Assembly: GCA_049965615.1 (NCBI GenBank)
Contig: JBMFWD010000011.1
Location: forward strand, 5,655-69,654
Source of the DNA: Acidobacterium sp049965615
GTDB taxonomy: Bacteria > Acidobacteriota > Terriglobia > Terriglobales > Acidobacteriaceae
Direction: 5' to 3'
Length of the DNA stretch: 64,000 nt
The translations under genes and the position numbers were made by a program. A model generated the notes under the pieces. That model searched no databases, was not told where the DNA came from, and saw nothing but the letters and a program-made list of their open reading frames with translations. This document shows, one piece after another, positions 41,796 through 51,776 of the stretch (position 1 is its first letter; each line of letters begins with the position of its first letter).

Positions 41796-44174
41796 CTATG
41801 CGCTTTCGTTGACCTGAATCATTACGTCTTTGGGAGACGGCAGCGACGAGTGGCTGGCATGGACACGGACCATGCCGTGCTTGCCGGGCAATGTGCGGAT
41901 CCAGACGGCTGCCATGCCGCCGTTTTCTTCCAGATCAAACGGGTTGGTGCCCACGACGGTTCCGGGGCCGTCGAGCTTGAGCGTGACGGTTCCGCCGGCA
42001 AAGGCGCGTGGCGCGCCGTATTTGTCCACGACACCAAAGGCCAGCCGCGTGGAGTCGGAGCCGTCACCGAGCAGTTCCGCGTCATCTGCCATGAACCATA
42101 GCTGATCGTGCGCAGGGTCAGACGAAAATGAGCGTGACAACACCATTTTTTCTCCCACATAGCCGCGGATTTCCAGTTCCGGCTTGTCGTCGCCATCCAT
42201 CTTGAGGTTGGCAAAGAAGGGCGGATACGCGGTGTTGGGAAAATTCTCCCGGTCAGGATGCAGAACGGCGTGCCGCTTGCCCCCAACGAACAGCTCCAGC
42301 CGCTCGCAGTTGGAGAAGATGGCAGCGCGTTCTCCAGGGCCCTGCGGCGTCTGCTTGCCAAAGTCCCAGTAGAAATCGGGAGCGATGACGGGACGCACAC
42401 GCGGGTCCACCTGGCTCTCGTAATACGATGCGCCGAGCTTGGGCAAACGGAAGAAGTCCGCCACACCGGGATACTTCATCGCGTGGTAGGCGTTGATAAT
42501 GCTGGGATAGTCGAATGCGCACCAGGCCAGCAGGCCGCAGCAGCGCCCGTAGCCCGCTGCCTTGTCATGCGCAGCGGCATGGAACAAGGCCTGATCCTGC
42601 TGCACCTCCGGCGCGGAGTTCCGCATGTAACGAAGATTGAAACCCCGGCCCGCCGGGTAGTTGAATTGTCCGACGGATTCCGAAACAAAGTAAGGCACAC
42701 CCGGCAACGGAGGATCGATACCCACCACGCCCGGCCTGGCCGCATGGTAATCGTCATAGGCAAAAACATCCTGATGCCACTCCGTCTTCCACGTCTTCCT
42801 CGACTGGCTCGTCATGGTCCCGGAGGTCTGCCTTGTGCCATCGAGTGCCAGCGCGATGTCTCGCGTTTTTTTGTAGAGCGGGGGGTCATTGGGAGACTCA
42901 TTGAGGCGGACTCCCCAGATGATGACGGAGGGGTGATTGCGGTCGCGGATCACCATTTCCCGGACGTCGCGAAGCACAAGGTCCTGAAATTCCGGGCCGC
43001 CAATGTACTGGAATCCTGGTGTCTCTTCCCACACCATCAGGCCGAGTTCATCGCATGCGTCCATAAACGCCTCCGACTGCGGATAGTGCGAGCAGCGCAC
43101 CATGTTGCAGTTGAACTGCCTGCGGAGCATCACCGCATCGTGCCGCATGGTGCGGTTGGAGGCGGCAAAGCCAAAGTAGGGGTAGATCTCGTGCCGGTTG
43201 AGCCCGAACAAATTCACTCTTTTGGCGTTGAGGAAGAATCCATCCAGTTCGAAGCGAGCCTCACGGAATCCAGTCCGCGTCTTGTAGCGGTGCAGTGGTT
43301 TTTCGTCGATAAACAACGTTACTTCCACTTCGTACAGTTCAGGCGTCTCAGGGGCCCACAGGCGAATGTTGCCCAGCTTGTCGAGCGTCAGGCTGACTTC
43401 CTGCCCGGGGTGCTCCACGCTCACGCGATGCGATTCGCCGGCTATCTCTCTTCCGTCTTTGCGTAGCGTTGCGTGCAGGCGCGCATTCGCCGGCAGTTTT
43501 CCCGCCGCGTCGAGTTGGCAGATCACTTCAAGCCGCCGATGCTCACTCAGCACATCCATCGGCCTGGCGAATATGTTGCGCAGATAAATTTCAGGAACGG
43601 CGCGCAGACTCACTCCGCCGTTGATTCCGCCTGGGAGCAGATAGTCCACACCTCCCGGGCCTTTCGGCGAGCCGCTTGGGGGCACATCCAGCCAGCGCGA
43701 ATCTACGGCAACAGAAAGCGCATTTTCGCCCTGCTTCACCAGGTTTGTGACTTCGTATTCGAACGGGAGAAATCCTCCCAGGTGCTCGGGCAGCGCGTGG
43801 CCGTTCAGCACCGGCGAGGTTCCTGCCATGACGCGCTCAAAGTGCAGGAAGAGCCGCAGTCCGCGCATATTTTCCGGCACGATGAACTGGCGGCGATACC
43901 CCCAGACATGCTCCCACGTATCCGGGGTCCAGTTCTGCCAGGAGAGAGGCGTATCCGCGTGCGGCAGCGTGATGGGCGTACCCGCGGCATGACTGGGTGC
44001 AATCGGCAGCTGACCCTCGAAGATCCAATCCTGGTTGAGAGACAGAATATGGTGAGCCGGCCCGCGGAAGCGTTCCGAGTGACGTTCCGCTCCCCACGCA
44101 TGCAGTACGGGAACACCGGTGATGACGGAACTCGCCGCACACCCCCACAAAAAGCTGCGCCGCGATATCGGCAT
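41796..44174 (-). CDS. Glycoside hydrolase family 2, Tat-exported
   Basis: 792 residues from ATG 44174 (MPISRRSFLWGCAASSV), with AAGGAAACC upstream; a longer start at 44207 exists but its RBS is too close. SRRSFLW is a twin-arginine motif. GH2 order: sugar-binding domain (about 50-200), immunoglobulin-like domain (about 200-300), then the TIM barrel with MVRCSHYPQSEAFMDACDELGLMVWEETPGF and VIIWGVRLNESPND, where N-E is the family acid/base pair. The substrate (beta-galactoside, -mannoside or -glucuronide) cannot be fixed by eye. It neighbours two TonB-dependent receptors. Confidence 0.9.
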   Translation of the reverse strand: MPISRRSFLWGCAASSVITGVPVLHAWGAERHSERFRGPAHHILSLNQDWIFEGQLPIAPSHAAGTPITLPHADTPLSWQNWTPDTWEHVWGYRRQFIVPENMRGLRLFLHFERVMAGTSPVLNGHALPEHLGGFLPFEYEVTNLVKQGENALSVAVDSRWLDVPPSGSPKGPGGVDYLLPGGINGGVSLRAVPEIYLRNIFARPMDVLSEHRRLEVICQLDAAGKLPANARLHATLRKDGREIAGESHRVSVEHPGQEVSLTLDKLGNIRLWAPETPELYEVEVTLFIDEKPLHRYKTRTGFREARFELDGFFLNAKRVNLFGLNRHEIYPYFGFAASNRTMRHDAVMLRRQFNCNMVRCSHYPQSEAFMDACDELGLMVWEETPGFQYIGGPEFQDLVLRDVREMVIRDRNHPSVIIWGVRLNESPNDPPLYKKTRDIALALDGTRQTSGTMTSQSRKTWKTEWHQDVFAYDDYHAARPGVVGIDPPLPGVPYFVSESVGQFNYPAGRGFNLRYMRNSAPEVQQDQALFHAAAHDKAAGYGRCCGLLAWCAFDYPSIINAYHAMKYPGVADFFRLPKLGASYYESQVDPRVRPVIAPDFYWDFGKQTPQGPGERAAIFSNCERLELFVGGKRHAVLHPDRENFPNTAYPPFFANLKMDGDDKPELEIRGYVGEKMVLSRSFSSDPAHDQLWFMADDAELLGDGSDSTRLAFGVVDKYGAPRAFAGGTVTLKLDGPGTVVGTNPFDLEENGGMAAVWIRTLPGKHGMVRVHASHSSLPSPKDVMIQVNESA

Positions 44175-44514
44175 GGTTTCCTTTTCTCTCTTCGACAACG
44201 GTTTCATACTCCTTCCTGCCAGGAACGGCATTGCACGTGCGACTGGAAAATGTGAAGAGACAACTCTCGCACCACTCTAACGCCAACGCCGTGCTGCCTG
44301 TCGAACGGATGGCTTGCGGAAGAGCAGGCTTCCATAAAAGACGCACTCACACAAAAGAAAAATCGGGCGGATATCCGGTGACTGCCTATCCGCCCGGAAA
44401 GAATCACTTGGGTCAAGTGATGTTCGGGTGGCGGCCTTCGCATGGGGTGAGGTGAAATCTCTCCACCAGACACCTTGCTGCAAAGGCCGCATCCCGATGT
44501 TGCAGGGGCAAGTT
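44175..44514. other. Intergenic region between GH2 and first TonB-dependent receptor
   Basis: 340 bases. It contains the receptor's terminator (44352-44396) and the GH2 upstream region. No ORF with convincing coding character and no operator palindrome were found. Confidence 0.45.
44352..44396 (-). terminator. Rho-independent terminator after first TonB-dependent receptor
   Basis: A 10-bp perfect stem, CGGGCGGATA (44364-44373) and TATCCGCCCG (44387-44396), with the A-rich stretch ACAAAAGAAAAAT before it, which reads as a T-run on the minus strand. Confidence 0.88.
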
Positions 44515-47500
44515 CTAGAAACGAATCTTGCCCACAAGTTGCATGGCTCTGCCTCCTACGGTAACGCTGCGAATCTCAGCGTTATGCCCCGGACCGATGG
44601 CGGCATCCGGCAGGCCAAAGCTTGGGTGATTGATGACGTTGGTGGCATTCGCGCTGAGTTGGAATGACATTCCGCGAACCAGTTGGAAGGTCTTGCTCAG
44701 TGCAAAGTTCACGTTCAGCAGCCCGGGACCAGTCAGCGTGTTTCTTCCTGAGTCGCCGAAGGTAGCCGGCGCAGGCGGGGCATACGCAGCCACGTTGAAC
44801 CACTCCGAAGGAGAGGGATTCGAGAGATGCGGATTGCCGACTACGTTCGGGAACTGCTGCCCGGCCTGGCTGTAGCTGGTGTTGTTGGCCATGTATACGG
44901 TGAAGGGATTGCCGCCCTGGGCCACAATCGTAGCCGAGCTCTGCCAACCACCCACCGCTGCATCGAGCAGCTTGTTGCTATTGAGGAACGGACGCCCCTT
45001 GCCAAAGGGTAACTCGTAGACCATCTGACCCTTGAACATGTTACGGATGTCGAAATTCGAAGGTCCGTAACTTGCGCTGGGATCGTGGGCGTTCTGGAAG
45101 TTGCGATTGCCAAAATACCCGCCCTGACCTGAGCTATCCGACTCGTTGAGGAACTTGGACCAGGTGTAGTTGAAGTTGAATTCCAGACCGTGGCTCATGC
45201 GCTTCTCAATCGAAGCCTGCAACGAGTTGTAGTTGGAGATGCCCACGTTCTGGTATCCGCCGATGCCCTGAAAATTCGTGTAGGGACGGGCATTGGTCGG
45301 GCCACTGGCATCGTTGGGAGCCAGCTTGCCTTCCGGTACCTGGTTCAAGTCGGTAAAGAAAGGCTGATCGGCGCCGTGGCTGCCTACGTAAGCCAGCTCA
45401 GCCACCATGTTGGGGCCAATCTCCCGCTGGATAGAAAGATTCCACTGATAGAGCTTGGCCGCAGGCGTATGGTACTGCGTGTAGCCCACGCTCTGGTGGT
45501 TGTAGGAGTCAGGGGCAAGCGGCGAGTGGAGATACAGCGAGTTGACGCTGGCCCCGGCCGAGCCCTGGTAGTTGGTGTTTCCGTCAGAACTCAACAGAAC
45601 CACAGGAAGCGCACCGTTGGTGCTGTCGTTCTCTCCACCGCTGGAGCTGAATGCCGCGCCGTTGCCGCCGCCGTAGGTGTCTGCCGACCAGGGATAGGTG
45701 TAGAGACCAAAGCCGCCGCGAATCGTCATGTCGCTCACCGGCTGATAGGAGAAGCCGATGCGCGGCATGAAGACATCCCACAGCGGATGCTGCAGTGAGG
45801 TGCGCCCGTTGGTATGGGTCACCGCGTACCACATGGCGCCCAGCGAGCCGTCTGCTGGATTGGTGAGCGTTGGATCAAAGGCTCTCTGATTGCCATGGAC
45901 TTCATGCCAGCCCGTTTCTCCCATCCAGCGCAGTCCGAGGTTGACGGTAAGGTTAGGCCGCATCTTGAAGTCGTCGTTGACGAATAGCTGCGGCGCCTTC
46001 AGGCGCGCGCCATACTCCGGCGATACGCCCGCGTTCCAGTGGTTCGCATACCCCAGCAGAAAATCCGCGTAGGACACGCCCGTAGTGCTCGCCGTGCCCT
46101 GCGTGGAGGCGGTGTAGTCGCCATTGAAGTTCATGGTACCTGCGTTAATGTTGCCCCAGGCCGTCGAGTCCAGTCGTTCAATCAGGAACTCGCCGCCGAA
46201 GTGCAGCACATGCCGGCCACGAATAATGGTGACCACATCGGATGGATCGAAAATGAACTCCTTGTAGACTGCGTTCGTTCCGGGCCCCAGGGTAAATTCA
46301 CCATTGACATTGATGGTGGGGAATACGTCCGCCTTGGCGAACTGCCAGCCCAGTTTCTGCGGAAAGCCCTGCCCAAGGGTGTAAGGAACGAAGAAGTCCA
46401 ACTCGTCCGTAAAGCCAAGACGCGCTTCGTTCATGGTGGAGGAGTTGAGGGTCCATACGTCCGACACCTGCGCATTGCTGTTCTCGATGCTGGAGGAGAA
46501 GCAACCAATGGGACAGATTCCCTGTGCCAGAGTTTGTGCCGGCCGGTCTCCCCAGAACTCGGAGGCTGTGAAGCGGTTCTTGGGGGTGATGTCGTAGTCG
46601 AGCCGGCCAAAGAAACGCTGCTCCGGCGTGGAACTCGGAACGTTATAGAAGTAATTATTCTTGGGAATACCGTTGACGACCGTTCCGGTGGTGTTGGGCG
46701 CGGGATAGTAGGCCTGAATCGCCTTGGCCACGGAATCGATCAGGTTTGCCGGAATCTTGTTACCGTTGCCGTACTCGCTGGCAAAGGACTGCCGATGCAC
46801 GACACCTTTGGAATCAATGGTCTGCGTGGTGGGATCGTAAATGGTCGGCATGCCTGTGAAGTCGCCGCTGCGCATGGCGGCGTTCGGCACAGAGATGAAG
46901 CCGTTGGCCGCGCCGCCGTGGTCGATGATGCGGTCGTAATCAAAAAAGAAGAACATGCGATGCGGAATGATCGGTCCGCCCACGTTGCCGCCGAACTCGT
47001 TGTAGTGCAGCACCGGAACCTTGGCATTGGCGCCGAACGAATACGGGGCCGCATTCAACGCATTGTTCTGAAAATACTCATACGCCTCGCCATGGAAGCG
47101 ATTGCCGCCACCCTTGCTGATGCGGTTGTAGATCATGCCGCCGACGCCGTACTGCGCCGAAAACAGCGAGTCGCTCACATCGACCTCAGAGAGCGCATCC
47201 AGAATCATGGGCACGGCAATGTTGTTGCTCTGCGGAGAAGAGGTAGTGGCGCCGTCGAGCAGCGTGGTGGAAAACGGCTCGCTGCCGTTCGCAGAAATGC
47301 CGGAGACACCAGGGTTGGCCGTGCTGTTGCTGCCCTCGGGCGTACCGGAGGTTCCAGGCAGCAGCGTAAGGAATCCCTGCCAGGTCGCTCCAAACCCTGT
47401 CTGCGGCAACTGTTCCAACTGGTGTGACGTAAAGGTGGTGGACTGCGTTGCGCTGGTGGTTCTGAGCAAGGGAGCCTCAGTGGTAACGACAATCTTTTGC

Positions 47501-47853
47501 GTGGCCTCGCCGATTTCCAGCTTGGCGTTCAGGCCGAGGGTTCCTACCTGCAGGGTAATGGGCCCCAGCACCAACTTCTTAAAGCCGGGCATGGAAAACG
47601 TAAGCAGGTAGCGATCGGCAACGATCGCGCCGGTGTCATACAAGCCAGAGGCATTGGTCTTGTACGTCCGGGTTACATCCTTGTCGATGTCTTTTACAGT
47701 GACCGTTACTCCCGGGATCACTGCTCCGCTCTGGTCTGTGACTGTACCCCGGATATCTCCTGAGTTGGTGGCCTGTCCTAATAAAGGTACTGCGTTCATC
47801 ATGAGCACAGCAACGATGACTATGCCTAGTAGTTTTTTCACTATCTTCTCCAC
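44515..47853 (-). CDS. Oar-like TonB-dependent receptor with carboxypeptidase-regulatory domain, first
   Basis: 1112 residues with a GTG start at 47853 (MEKIVKKLLGIVIVAVLMM) and a signal peptide. A CarboxypepD_reg-like domain is at about 30-110 (GDIRGTVTDQSGAVIPGVTVTVKD), then a plug-like region (EAPLLRTTSATQSTTFTSHQLEQLPQTG) and a large outer-membrane barrel rich in Asn/Tyr/Gly. It ends with ...MQLVGKIRF, the terminal aromatic of outer-membrane barrels. Such receptors import oligosaccharides or peptides with TonB. The operator-like TGCAA-TGGC-TTACA lies about 80 bases upstream. Confidence 0.93.
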   Translation of the reverse strand: MEKIVKKLLGIVIVAVLMMNAVPLLGQATNSGDIRGTVTDQSGAVIPGVTVTVKDIDKDVTRTYKTNASGLYDTGAIVADRYLLTFSMPGFKKLVLGPITLQVGTLGLNAKLEIGEATQKIVVTTEAPLLRTTSATQSTTFTSHQLEQLPQTGFGATWQGFLTLLPGTSGTPEGSNSTANPGVSGISANGSEPFSTTLLDGATTSSPQSNNIAVPMILDALSEVDVSDSLFSAQYGVGGMIYNRISKGGGNRFHGEAYEYFQNNALNAAPYSFGANAKVPVLHYNEFGGNVGGPIIPHRMFFFFDYDRIIDHGGAANGFISVPNAAMRSGDFTGMPTIYDPTTQTIDSKGVVHRQSFASEYGNGNKIPANLIDSVAKAIQAYYPAPNTTGTVVNGIPKNNYFYNVPSSTPEQRFFGRLDYDITPKNRFTASEFWGDRPAQTLAQGICPIGCFSSSIENSNAQVSDVWTLNSSTMNEARLGFTDELDFFVPYTLGQGFPQKLGWQFAKADVFPTINVNGEFTLGPGTNAVYKEFIFDPSDVVTIIRGRHVLHFGGEFLIERLDSTAWGNINAGTMNFNGDYTASTQGTASTTGVSYADFLLGYANHWNAGVSPEYGARLKAPQLFVNDDFKMRPNLTVNLGLRWMGETGWHEVHGNQRAFDPTLTNPADGSLGAMWYAVTHTNGRTSLQHPLWDVFMPRIGFSYQPVSDMTIRGGFGLYTYPWSADTYGGGNGAAFSSSGGENDSTNGALPVVLLSSDGNTNYQGSAGASVNSLYLHSPLAPDSYNHQSVGYTQYHTPAAKLYQWNLSIQREIGPNMVAELAYVGSHGADQPFFTDLNQVPEGKLAPNDASGPTNARPYTNFQGIGGYQNVGISNYNSLQASIEKRMSHGLEFNFNYTWSKFLNESDSSGQGGYFGNRNFQNAHDPSASYGPSNFDIRNMFKGQMVYELPFGKGRPFLNSNKLLDAAVGGWQSSATIVAQGGNPFTVYMANNTSYSQAGQQFPNVVGNPHLSNPSPSEWFNVAAYAPPAPATFGDSGRNTLTGPGLLNVNFALSKTFQLVRGMSFQLSANATNVINHPSFGLPDAAIGPGHNAEIRSVTVGGRAMQLVGKIRF

Positions 47854-47925
47854 AATTAATTAGTTCGCTTATTTTTTGGAATCTATATTCGCTTGCATTC
47901 GCTGGATCAGCTTGTTCGGGGAACT

Positions 47926-47939
47926 TGCAATGGCTTACA
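47926..47939. promoter_or_regulatory. TGYAA-N4-TTACA near-palindrome upstream of first receptor
   Basis: TGCAA-TGGC-TTACA, a degenerate relative of the perfect palindromes at 52016-52029 and 58518-58531. The centre is about 80 bases upstream of the receptor start codon. Confidence 0.4.
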
Positions 47940-48080
47940 TAGAAACTTCAAACAACTAAGACCCCGATACGATCGGAGCCATGGTTCAGGGTTATTGATT
48001 TCATGCAGTCCGCTGACTTTTTGAGCTTCAGGGCGAAGAAGCCCACGGAACTGCACGAAACCACTGCCTGGCAAAACTTT

Positions 48081-48115
48081 TCTGCCTGGGTAAAGAGCAT
48101 TGCTCCTTACCCAGG
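48081..48115 (-). terminator. Hairpin terminator after second TonB-dependent receptor
   Basis: A 10-bp stem, GCCTGGGTAA (48084-48093) and TTACCCAGGC (48106-48115), extended inward by GAGCA/TGCTC. The flanking AAAAC gives a short T-run on the minus strand. Confidence 0.75.
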
Positions 48116-48125
48116 CGAAACTCCC

Positions 48126-51100
48126 TTACCAGGAGACTCTTGCGCTTACCTGCCCTTGGCGCGGACTGCCGGTAACGCCAGTCACCTGCCCGAAGTAGGG
48201 GCTAGCGATGTTGAGGTTGGGGTTGCCGTAGTGATGCTGGTTGAAGACGTTGAAGAACTCACCACGTAAGGTCAGCACATAACGGCCGCGGGGACCGAAG
48301 CCGAACTTTTTCATCAGGCTCATATCGGCGTCGCTGGTTCCCCATCCGTGCCAGTTGGGATAGCTGACCGGGCTGTTGCCGAGCTCACCATCGGCCGGAT
48401 TGCTGAAGATTGTCGGGTCCACGAACTGGTTTGACGGATCTGTCAGGTTGATCAGGTCGAGCTTCTTGAAGTTGTTCTTGAAGTTGGCGTTCGGAGCCAC
48501 ATCCACCCACACTCCGCTCCAGCCGGGATAGAAGTTGTTAGAGTGCACAGCACCGAAGGGAGCGCCGGACTGCAGATCCACAATCGCGCCAGCCATCCAG
48601 CCACCCAACAGGTAGTTGGAAAGACGGCTGTGGTTGAAGAATCGCTGTCCGTGGCCGAACGGCAGTTGATAGGTCACGAAACCCTTGAAAATTTGTGGAG
48701 GATATCCGGCTTCCACCGCCTTGCCGTATTGGTTGTATAGGTAAGGGTTCTGGTAGCCGTGGCTCGCCGAGTAGGTGTCCACGAATGCATCCGAGGTATT
48801 GCCAGTCAGCTTTGCCAGGGTGTAGCTCAGGTTCATGCTGAGTCCGTTCGCGGTCCGCTTGGTCACTTCCAGAACAAACGCGTTGTATGCCGTTCGCCCC
48901 AGCGGGCTGTTGACGAAGAAAATGGGACCATAAGTGCGCGCCACCTGCGGATACGGATCAATTGCCTGGTATGCCGTACCCGTCCAGCCGGCATACGGAT
49001 AAGGAATGTTCAGTGCGGCCGCCTGTCCAGCATTGGAGATGAACTGCTGCGCGTGACCGGTTTGATAAAGCGGCTGATAAGTAGACCAGGTCGGCCAGTT
49101 ATACGGGGTGAGGGCGCCGTCATGCAGCTTACGCCCAGTGTTGCCGATGTAGCTCACATGCAGTACCCAGGTGTTCGCGAACTGATATTGGAGGTTCAGG
49201 TTCCAGTTCTGCGTGCGCCCCATGGTGAGCGTATCCGGTGACACCGAAGCAGGACCATAAGGAACGTAGGGACTGCTGTTGTCGGCGGTCACGGCTACCT
49301 CTTGTCCGGGATAACCACTATCCCAGTTGAAGGCGTAATCCTTGGCCGTCCCGGTATGCAACACCTGGTTTATCGTGTGGTAGCCGTACGAGGAACCATA
49401 GGGAACGGCTCCGTAGTTATTGTTTCCGAGCGGAGCGTAGTACATGCCCCAGCTGCCGCGCACGACGATCCGCGGCGTAACCATGTAGCTGACGCCAAAG
49501 TGCGGACCAAACTGCTTGTAGTTGCTGTTGGTTTCAAATGTCTGGCTGGTTTTCGTCAGATATTGCATGCTGCCGACAAAAGCACCGAAGTTGGGGTTGA
49601 CTGCGCTGGTGGTGAAGTTAGACCACTCCCCGCCCAGAACATGTTCGGCGTAAGGGATGTCCCAGCGCAGCGCATAGTCCAGCGTGAGCTTTGGTGTGAT
49701 CTTATAAGCATCCTCGGCGAAGAAGGCAATTTCCTTGCGCCGCCCATACTGGTTGAACTGGGTATCCTTACTGGCGCTTTGAACGTCGCCCAGTATGAAG
49801 TTGGCGAAGGCAAAGCCCGTCTGGCTTTGGATCTTGGCGTTGAGAGGGGCGCCCGTATTGTTATTGAAGTTGAAGTGGAGCGCTCCGCCGCGAGTATTAG
49901 TATTGATGCCGAGGGCCCGGGCCTCAAAGCCAAGGTGGATGACATGCCGGCCGTGAACGATAGTTACGGTGTCGTCGAGGATTCCGTTGTAGTCCACTCC
50001 ACCGGTATGCGGCGTGCGCGAGCTGCCGATCGTGACTTCAGAGACGCCATTGGTGGAGCCACCAAATGTGATCAGCGGGAAGTTCGGTACGGACTGATAG
50101 GCACCCAGGCCGATCTGGTTAACCCAATTGGTGCTGCCCGTCAGAGGTACTGCTTTGTTCTGGAACTGGTTGAAGGTGAATGACGCCACGTTCAGCAGGT
50201 TCGGCGTAACGGTCCAGGAATCGCTGATACGATATGCATTTGAGGTGACGGTCTGGATACCGCCGGAGGCCAGCGGTCCACCGTCCTGCGAGCCGGCCGA
50301 CCACAGATTAGAACCGCTCTGAAGGGCAGCGTTGTAGCGTGGACGCCGCACATAGATGTAGGAAGAATTGATGCGATTGTTGGGGGTCAGATCCCAAGTG
50401 TAATTGAAGCTGAGCTGATCTTGCGTGAACTTGGGATCTACTTCGTTCAGGCTAGGATAGTTGTTCGTATCGCGTGTAGTGATGGTCGGCGAGTAGTACT
50501 TCGCGTAGATCGCGGCAATCTTCTGCGAGACTGAGCTGAGATCCTGCTGCGGAATAACGTTGCCGACAAAAACGCATCCGCTGGCGGGATTCCAGATGGC
50601 GCCGGAGTAGATGGTGTTTCCACAACTGTCTTTTCCAAGAGTGGGCGCAGCAGGATTCAGCAGTTCACTGAAGTCACCTGTGAGCATCCTGGTGGTCGGT
50701 ACGGTAACGCCGCCCTCTGTCGTTGAGAAGTTGGCCTGGTTGTACCGCTCATAGGCGGCGTAGAGAAACATGCGGTTCCTCAGGATCGGAAAGCCGCCGC
50801 TGACCCCGTATTCCTTGAACGTATTGGTCGGCTTGGCGTACTGGGTGTTATAAGTTGCGGCGTTTGCCGGGTCAGTGGAATCGTAGTACCCGCGATAGTA
50901 GTCATTCGTCCACGTGTTCGCATCCAGCACCTTGTTGGAATAGATGATGAAGCTGGTGCCATGAAACTGGTTTGAGCCCTGCTTGAGCTCGAATAGAAAT
51001 GCACCGCCACCGGTGCGGCCCGCAGCCGCGCTGATGCCCGAGGTATCGATCTGGAACTGACCGACAGCGTCCATCGGCGGCTCGCTCTCACCGATGTGCC

Positions 51101-51776
51101 CAACGCGCGATGCGTCAGCCGAGGTACCGTTGATGAGCACTTCCTTGGTGCTGGACTGCGAACCGCCCACCTGGCCTTGATAGTCGCCACCGGTCAGCGT
51201 CGGCGTGATGGCGTAGGCAAACGAGGTAATGCTGCTGCCCTGGTAAGCGGAGAGCGGAAGCGTTTGCACTTCCTGCGCCGTCATGTTGGTGCCGAGTTCG
51301 GTATTGACCTTGAGCAGCGGCGCCGCGGTGACCGTTACAGTCTGTGCTTCAGAGCCCACTTGCAGCTTCACATTCAACTGCGCGCGTTGCTGCACCTGGA
51401 TTGCGACACCTTTGTGGACGAAGGTGGCAAAGCCCTTCTTGCTGTAAGTGACGTCGTAGGTGGCAATGGGCAGGTTCAGAAGGTTGTAAATACCGGCCGC
51501 GTTCGTTACGGACGTGTACTTCTGCCCGGTTGCAGGATTCAACGCGACGACACTGACGCCGGGGATCACCGCTCCGGTGGAATCCGTAATGGTACCGGTA
51601 ATGGTTCCCCGATCCAGCTGAGCCTGTGCGGGGAGTGCAAGAAGCAAAACACACAGCAAAGCAAGGCAGCCAAAAGCAAGAACAGATGAGCGATGCAGGA
51701 CCGCCTGACTCATCCGCGCAATCGCAGATTTGGGATTTTCAAATTTCACGTTCGTGCCCGACACCGGACTATGCAT
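48126..51776 (-). CDS. Oar-like TonB-dependent receptor with carboxypeptidase-regulatory domain, second
   Basis: 1216 residues from the ATG at 51776 (MHSPVSGTNVKFENPK); a GTG at 51809 or an internal ATG (MSQAVLHRSSV) are alternative starts. Signal sequence core is LAFGCLALLCVLLLALPAQA. The CarboxypepD_reg-like domain (about 55-150) reads GTITGTITDSTGAVIPGVSVVAL and is followed by the plug and the barrel. The terminal residues QVSARVSW end in Trp. Only distantly similar to the first receptor, so probably for a different ligand. A TGTAA-N4-TTACA palindrome lies at 52016-52029, about 240 bases upstream. Confidence 0.92.
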   Translation of the reverse strand: MHSPVSGTNVKFENPKSAIARMSQAVLHRSSVLAFGCLALLCVLLLALPAQAQLDRGTITGTITDSTGAVIPGVSVVALNPATGQKYTSVTNAAGIYNLLNLPIATYDVTYSKKGFATFVHKGVAIQVQQRAQLNVKLQVGSEAQTVTVTAAPLLKVNTELGTNMTAQEVQTLPLSAYQGSSITSFAYAITPTLTGGDYQGQVGGSQSSTKEVLINGTSADASRVGHIGESEPPMDAVGQFQIDTSGISAAAGRTGGGAFLFELKQGSNQFHGTSFIIYSNKVLDANTWTNDYYRGYYDSTDPANAATYNTQYAKPTNTFKEYGVSGGFPILRNRMFLYAAYERYNQANFSTTEGGVTVPTTRMLTGDFSELLNPAAPTLGKDSCGNTIYSGAIWNPASGCVFVGNVIPQQDLSSVSQKIAAIYAKYYSPTITTRDTNNYPSLNEVDPKFTQDQLSFNYTWDLTPNNRINSSYIYVRRPRYNAALQSGSNLWSAGSQDGGPLASGGIQTVTSNAYRISDSWTVTPNLLNVASFTFNQFQNKAVPLTGSTNWVNQIGLGAYQSVPNFPLITFGGSTNGVSEVTIGSSRTPHTGGVDYNGILDDTVTIVHGRHVIHLGFEARALGINTNTRGGALHFNFNNNTGAPLNAKIQSQTGFAFANFILGDVQSASKDTQFNQYGRRKEIAFFAEDAYKITPKLTLDYALRWDIPYAEHVLGGEWSNFTTSAVNPNFGAFVGSMQYLTKTSQTFETNSNYKQFGPHFGVSYMVTPRIVVRGSWGMYYAPLGNNNYGAVPYGSSYGYHTINQVLHTGTAKDYAFNWDSGYPGQEVAVTADNSSPYVPYGPASVSPDTLTMGRTQNWNLNLQYQFANTWVLHVSYIGNTGRKLHDGALTPYNWPTWSTYQPLYQTGHAQQFISNAGQAAALNIPYPYAGWTGTAYQAIDPYPQVARTYGPIFFVNSPLGRTAYNAFVLEVTKRTANGLSMNLSYTLAKLTGNTSDAFVDTYSASHGYQNPYLYNQYGKAVEAGYPPQIFKGFVTYQLPFGHGQRFFNHSRLSNYLLGGWMAGAIVDLQSGAPFGAVHSNNFYPGWSGVWVDVAPNANFKNNFKKLDLINLTDPSNQFVDPTIFSNPADGELGNSPVSYPNWHGWGTSDADMSLMKKFGFGPRGRYVLTLRGEFFNVFNQHHYGNPNLNIASPYFGQVTGVTGSPRQGQVSARVSW

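Noticed and set aside
46039..47427. 462-codon plus-strand frame across the first TonB-dependent receptor
   Set aside because: Antisense of a coherent receptor with signal peptide and terminal aromatic; the plus product has no recognisable features.
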